In this document: positions 13,394 to 16,151 of the stretch, in pieces
Layout of the letters: the number at the start of each line of letters is the position of its first letter
How positions within the stretch are numbered: the first letter of the stretch is position 1
Assembly (NCBI GenBank): GCA_000405605.1
Contig: ASPA01000006.1
Location: forward strand, 1-16,151
Direction of reading: 5' to 3'
Source: Atribacteria bacterium SCGC AAA255-G05
GTDB lineage: Bacteria; Atribacterota; Phoenicimicrobiia; Phoenicimicrobiales; Phoenicimicrobiaceae
Length of the DNA: 16,151 nt
Position numbers and translations under genes: made by a program
The notes under the pieces: generated by a model
What the model saw: only the letters and a program-made list of their open reading frames with translations
Databases searched by the model: none
Told to the model about the DNA's origin: nothing

Positions 13394-13418
13394 GAGGGCG
13401 TATGCAATACGCCCCTAC
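13394..13418. repeat. GTAGGGGCG palindrome, copy 3 (imperfect)
   Basis: GAGGGCGTAT, a short centre, then ATACGCCCCTAC; one arm mismatch relative to copies 1 and 2. It lies 77 nt past the feoB stop. It is followed by a TTCACGAGATA element also present near copy 1, though in a different order. Confidence 0.7.
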
Positions 13419-13494
13419 TCGAGATACGATTCACGAGATACGAGATATAGTTTTCTTTACTATATACTAAATACTAAATACTATTTACTGTTCT

Positions 13495-15405
13495 TTAGTA
13501 TACAAATCGAGTAATGATTGCCAAAATAACGGCTAAAAGAAAAGTAAAGAACACAGTAAATAACGTTCGCTTACTTCCAATTTCTTTCCATAGAACCGCA
13601 ATAGTAGCTACACAAGGAACATAAAAAATTATAAAGATGGTAAAAGTCATAATTTGAGTCGTGGACATTGCTGCAGCGACATTAGAGGTTCCTATGGCCT
13701 GAATCAACATTAACATAGAAAGTTCTTTACGAAGGATACCGAATATCAGAGTAGTACCTACCACTACAGGGAGGCCGAGTAGAGAGGTTAGAGGAGAAAA
13801 AAATTTGTTTACAAGCATATCCATCTTATAGTATTGTAATAAACTTAAAATTGTACTGCCCACAATAAGTAAAGGCCAGGCTATAAATATAAATTCTTTC
13901 ATTCTGAGCCAGGTCTTGGCTAAAGCAACTTTTATAGAAGGAATATGATAAGCCGGAATTTCTAAGATCATTCCCGGGGTTACCTCTGGCAGCAAGCGGG
14001 ATAATATCTTTCCTGATATGATAATTACAATAATATTTAAAATATAAACTGCTAAAGCTGCTTGAGGACTAATGTAAAAAGCCACTAATGCAAATATTAT
14101 AGTCATCCGCGCGGCACAGGGAATCATGGTAGCCAGCACAGAGGCAATAAAACGGTCTCTTCCCGATTCCAAAATCCTAGTAGCCATTATAGCCGGAACA
14201 GTACAGCCATAGCCTAATATAAAAGGTATAACTGCCTTACCGTGTAAACCAATCTTATGTAAAAACGCGTCTAAGAGAAAGGCTATGCGAGGCAAATAAC
14301 CTAAATCCTCTAAAATGGCTAAACCAAATAAAAAAGGGAATAGATAAGGCAAGACAATAGCTATCCCGCCGGCTAACCCTTGGATAATACCACTAATTAT
14401 TGAAAATGATAGGGTGTTTGGATTGATACTCTTCTCTATCAAAGGAATTAGCCTATAAAAATAATCCAGTAATGGTTCTTCTATTATTTTCCCCACACCA
14501 AAAATTAAATTAAAAAATAAGTAAAAAATTAGGCCTAAAGAAATATACCCCCAAAGCGGATGCATTAAGATATTATCCAGATAATCTCTTGGGCTTGTGT
14601 GAGGCTTGGTAAGTGAAACTACAGATTCATATATATTCATGGAGAGATGATGCCGTTCAGAGGAAATAACTACATCGGATTGTCTACCATGAGTTTCCTC
14701 AAGTATATTCTGGAAGTGGACGATCTTTTTAAAAAGATTATTACTCTTTTCTTCATAATTTTCCATAAAATAACTATCATTTTCTAGATACTTAAGAGCT
14801 AAAAACCGTTCCGGTATATTAAATTCTTGATTAATCTGTTTCTTTTTAATTTGTGTAGATAATTGGGCTATAACTTCCTCTACATCTTTACTAAAATTTA
14901 TGGTTTTGCCTATTCCCTTTTCTTCTCCTATCTTATAGGCCATAGAAAAAAGTTTTTTCACGCCTTTTCCTTTTAAGGCAATTGTTGGCACTACTGGAAC
15001 ACCAAGAATTTCAGATAATTTTTCAACATCAATCTTAATACCCTTACGTTCAGCTTCATCAATCATATTAAGACATATCACCATCGGCAATTTAAGTTCC
15101 AAAAGTTGCAGAGTAAGCTCTAAACTTCTACTAAGTAAAGATGCATCTATTACATTTATAACTAGATCGACATTACCCTTTAATAAATATTTTCTGGCTT
15201 CAAGTTCTGCCAGGTCGAAAGAAGTAAGAGAATAAGTGCCTGGTAAATCCACTATCTCGAAAATTTCTCCAAAAAGATTAACTTTGCTGGAAGTATATTC
15301 TACTGTCTTACCGGGGAAATTAGAGGTTACTGCTTTATATCCGGCAACATGATTAAAAATAGTACTCTTGCCTGAATTGGGTTGTCCCATAAGAGCAATT
15401 TTCAT
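13495..15405 (-). CDS. feoB: Ferrous iron transporter FeoB
   Basis: A 636-residue GTP-gated Fe(II) importer of the cytoplasmic membrane. The N-terminal G domain has G1 GQPNSGKS at 7-14, T34 as G2, DLPGTYSL at 53-60 (G3) and NMID at 113-116 (G4). A helical GDI-like linker spans ~165-265, and the membrane core follows with GYGCTVPAIMATR and FGILRKELSMLML, the conserved gate repeats. It is at the short end for FeoB and lacks a Cys-rich C-terminus, as in many anaerobes. The ATG overlaps the feoA stop by one base (TAATG), so the two are translationally coupled. The likely regulator is the DtxR-type gene upstream or Fur; no operator is visible within the operon. Confidence 0.95.
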   Translation of the reverse strand: MKIALMGQPNSGKSTIFNHVAGYKAVTSNFPGKTVEYTSSKVNLFGEIFEIVDLPGTYSLTSFDLAELEARKYLLKGNVDLVINVIDASLLSRSLELTLQLLELKLPMVICLNMIDEAERKGIKIDVEKLSEILGVPVVPTIALKGKGVKKLFSMAYKIGEEKGIGKTINFSKDVEEVIAQLSTQIKKKQINQEFNIPERFLALKYLENDSYFMENYEEKSNNLFKKIVHFQNILEETHGRQSDVVISSERHHLSMNIYESVVSLTKPHTSPRDYLDNILMHPLWGYISLGLIFYLFFNLIFGVGKIIEEPLLDYFYRLIPLIEKSINPNTLSFSIISGIIQGLAGGIAIVLPYLFPFLFGLAILEDLGYLPRIAFLLDAFLHKIGLHGKAVIPFILGYGCTVPAIMATRILESGRDRFIASVLATMIPCAARMTIIFALVAFYISPQAALAVYILNIIVIIISGKILSRLLPEVTPGMILEIPAYHIPSIKVALAKTWLRMKEFIFIAWPLLIVGSTILSLLQYYKMDMLVNKFFSPLTSLLGLPVVVGTTLIFGILRKELSMLMLIQAIGTSNVAAAMSTTQIMTFTIFIIFYVPCVATIAVLWKEIGSKRTLFTVFFTFLLAVILAIITRFVY

Positions 15406-15635
15406 TATTCTGCCTCCACCACGACTTTTCTAGCTACTCCTCTGCCCAAGGCAACCTGATTCCCATGGACACTTATTAAAATGGGTCCTCGCATAATAGC
15501 GCTCTTTTTTACAGTTATTATGTCTCCAGGATGGATACCTAAACAACCTAAGCGTTGTCTTATTCCCCATCCTCCGGAAATGCTAACAACTTTTGCTTTT
15601 TTATTTTCGCCTATTGAATCCAAAGTAATTATCAT
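15405..15635 (-). CDS. feoA: FeoA, SH3-like accessory protein of ferrous iron uptake
   Basis: A 76-residue cytosolic protein with the FeoA SH3-like fold: GWGIRQRLGCLGIHPGDII, then a GPILISVHGNQVALGRGVA stretch. It supports FeoB activity by contacting its cytoplasmic side (family knowledge). GGAGAG precedes ATG 15635. It ends overlapping the feoB start and begins 34 nt after the DtxR-type gene, giving a three-gene unit. Confidence 0.93.
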   Translation of the reverse strand: MIITLDSIGENKKAKVVSISGGWGIRQRLGCLGIHPGDIITVKKSAIMRGPILISVHGNQVALGRGVARKVVVEAE

Positions 15636-15669
15636 ATCTTTTTATTCTCTCTCCTTCAATATTTTTTGT

Positions 15670-16131
15670 TTACAATTTTTTATTTTTATTACTGCTTCTT
15701 TCCAATAAGCCTCTTTTTTTCAAATATTCTTGAAAGTTTTCTTTCCAGTTGGAGCTTTCTGGTAATAAATTAATAAATTCTACAAATTCAATCAGGCAAG
15801 TTATAGTTTCGGGTGAAACATCGTGTTCTAACTTGCAAGCATCAGTCTGAGCATTTTGTTCATCAACTCCGATAATGTTTAAAAACTCCGTTAGCAAAGT
15901 ATGCCGCTTTTTGATCTCCTGGGCTAATTTTTTGCCCTTCCCGGTGAATATAATTCCACCATATTTTTCATAAACTATATATTCATTTTCTGATAATTTT
16001 TTAATCATCTCAGATACACTGGGACGGCTTACCTCTAATTTTTCAGCAATATCTTTTGCTTTAACATATCCTTTTTTATCCTGTAAATTCCATATCGCTT
16101 CCAGATAATCTTCCATATTTCGAGTAGTCAT
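15670..16131 (-). CDS. DtxR/MntR-family metal-dependent regulator
   Basis: A 153-residue repressor. The N-terminal winged helix is MEDYLEAIWNL followed by VSRPSVSEMIKKLSENEYI as the recognition helix region, residues ~5-70. The dimerisation/metal domain has DACKLEHDVSPETI at about 97-110, whose Cys, Glu and His are the usual Fe/Mn ligands. There is no C-terminal SH3 domain, so it is of the short MntR/IdeR-like class. It heads the feoA-feoB operon and so is likely iron-responsive despite the MntR resemblance. The start at 16131 has a loosely placed AAGGGAAG upstream. The promoter would lie beyond the window edge. Confidence 0.87.
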   Translation of the reverse strand: MTTRNMEDYLEAIWNLQDKKGYVKAKDIAEKLEVSRPSVSEMIKKLSENEYIVYEKYGGIIFTGKGKKLAQEIKKRHTLLTEFLNIIGVDEQNAQTDACKLEHDVSPETITCLIEFVEFINLLPESSNWKENFQEYLKKRGLLERSSNKNKKL

Positions 16132-16151
16132 TTAGTTTTTACTTCCCTTCT

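Noticed and set aside
5868..13418. Palindromic repeats as a CRISPR array
   Set aside because: Copies are thousands of bases apart and there are no regular spacers or cas genes.
1..16151. tRNA, rRNA or insertion-sequence genes
   Set aside because: No tRNA-like cloverleaf with CCA-type end, rRNA stretch or transposase motif was recognised on reading both strands; a covariance-model scan was not possible.

Overview
The window is low-GC bacterial DNA, probably from an uncultured strict anaerobe. The evidence is MinD-type ATPases carrying ferredoxin domains, several NifX-like proteins, a radical SAM enzyme, ferrous iron uptake (FeoA/FeoB) and no visible oxygen-dependent enzyme. Strong AT bias, Shine-Dalgarno sites before most genes and dispersed GTAGGGGCG palindromes would suit a lineage such as Atribacterota. 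That placement is a guess from style; no rRNA or other marker gene is present.

Left part (1-5553, + strand): a metallocofactor-type cluster. It holds a 5'-truncated nifX-like gene, a second nifX-like gene, a small Gly/Arg-rich zinc-ribbon protein, two MinD-family ATPases with inserted 2x[4Fe-4S] domains, a COG0731 radical SAM protein, a methyltransferase, a broken yggS remnant and an Mrp/NBP35 ATPase cut off at its C-terminus. Right part (5480-16131, all - strand): read from the right edge, a DtxR-type regulator, feoA, feoB, fur, a DUF5320 gene, a 10-TM ArsP_2-type metal permease, an MFS transporter, methyltransferase/NifX-like/ferredoxin genes, an MBL-fold hydrolase, another methyltransferase, a decayed fur copy and a second DUF5320 gene, ending at the 5' end of a nifX gene.

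The two halves meet at an anomaly. Bases 1-140 are repeated exactly, inverted, at 5480-5619. The right copy carries the true start and ribosome binding site of the nifX gene whose remainder is at 141-364. The same junction cuts off mrp. The simplest reading is that 5480 is a chimeric or misassembled inversion joint and that the real genome runs 16151 down to 5480 and then on through 141 upward. All genes would then lie on one strand, from iron uptake through Fur/DUF5320 to NifX-MinD-Mrp. A real inversion cannot be excluded from sequence alone.

A second structural feature is a duplicated block of palindrome, DUF5320, fur and Fur-box promoter. It is intact at 12222-13300 and decayed at 5868-6574. 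In the old copy fur is destroyed by two deletions and stops, but its promoter and an identical 19-bp Fur box survive upstream of an intact DUF5320 gene. Taken together the genes suggest iron-responsive handling of iron and Fe-S clusters: ferrous iron enters by FeoB, Fur-family and DtxR-family proteins sense metal, and NifX/MinD-ferredoxin/Mrp proteins with Gly/Arg-rich DUF5320 partners carry, store or insert clusters. The link between these parts is inference.
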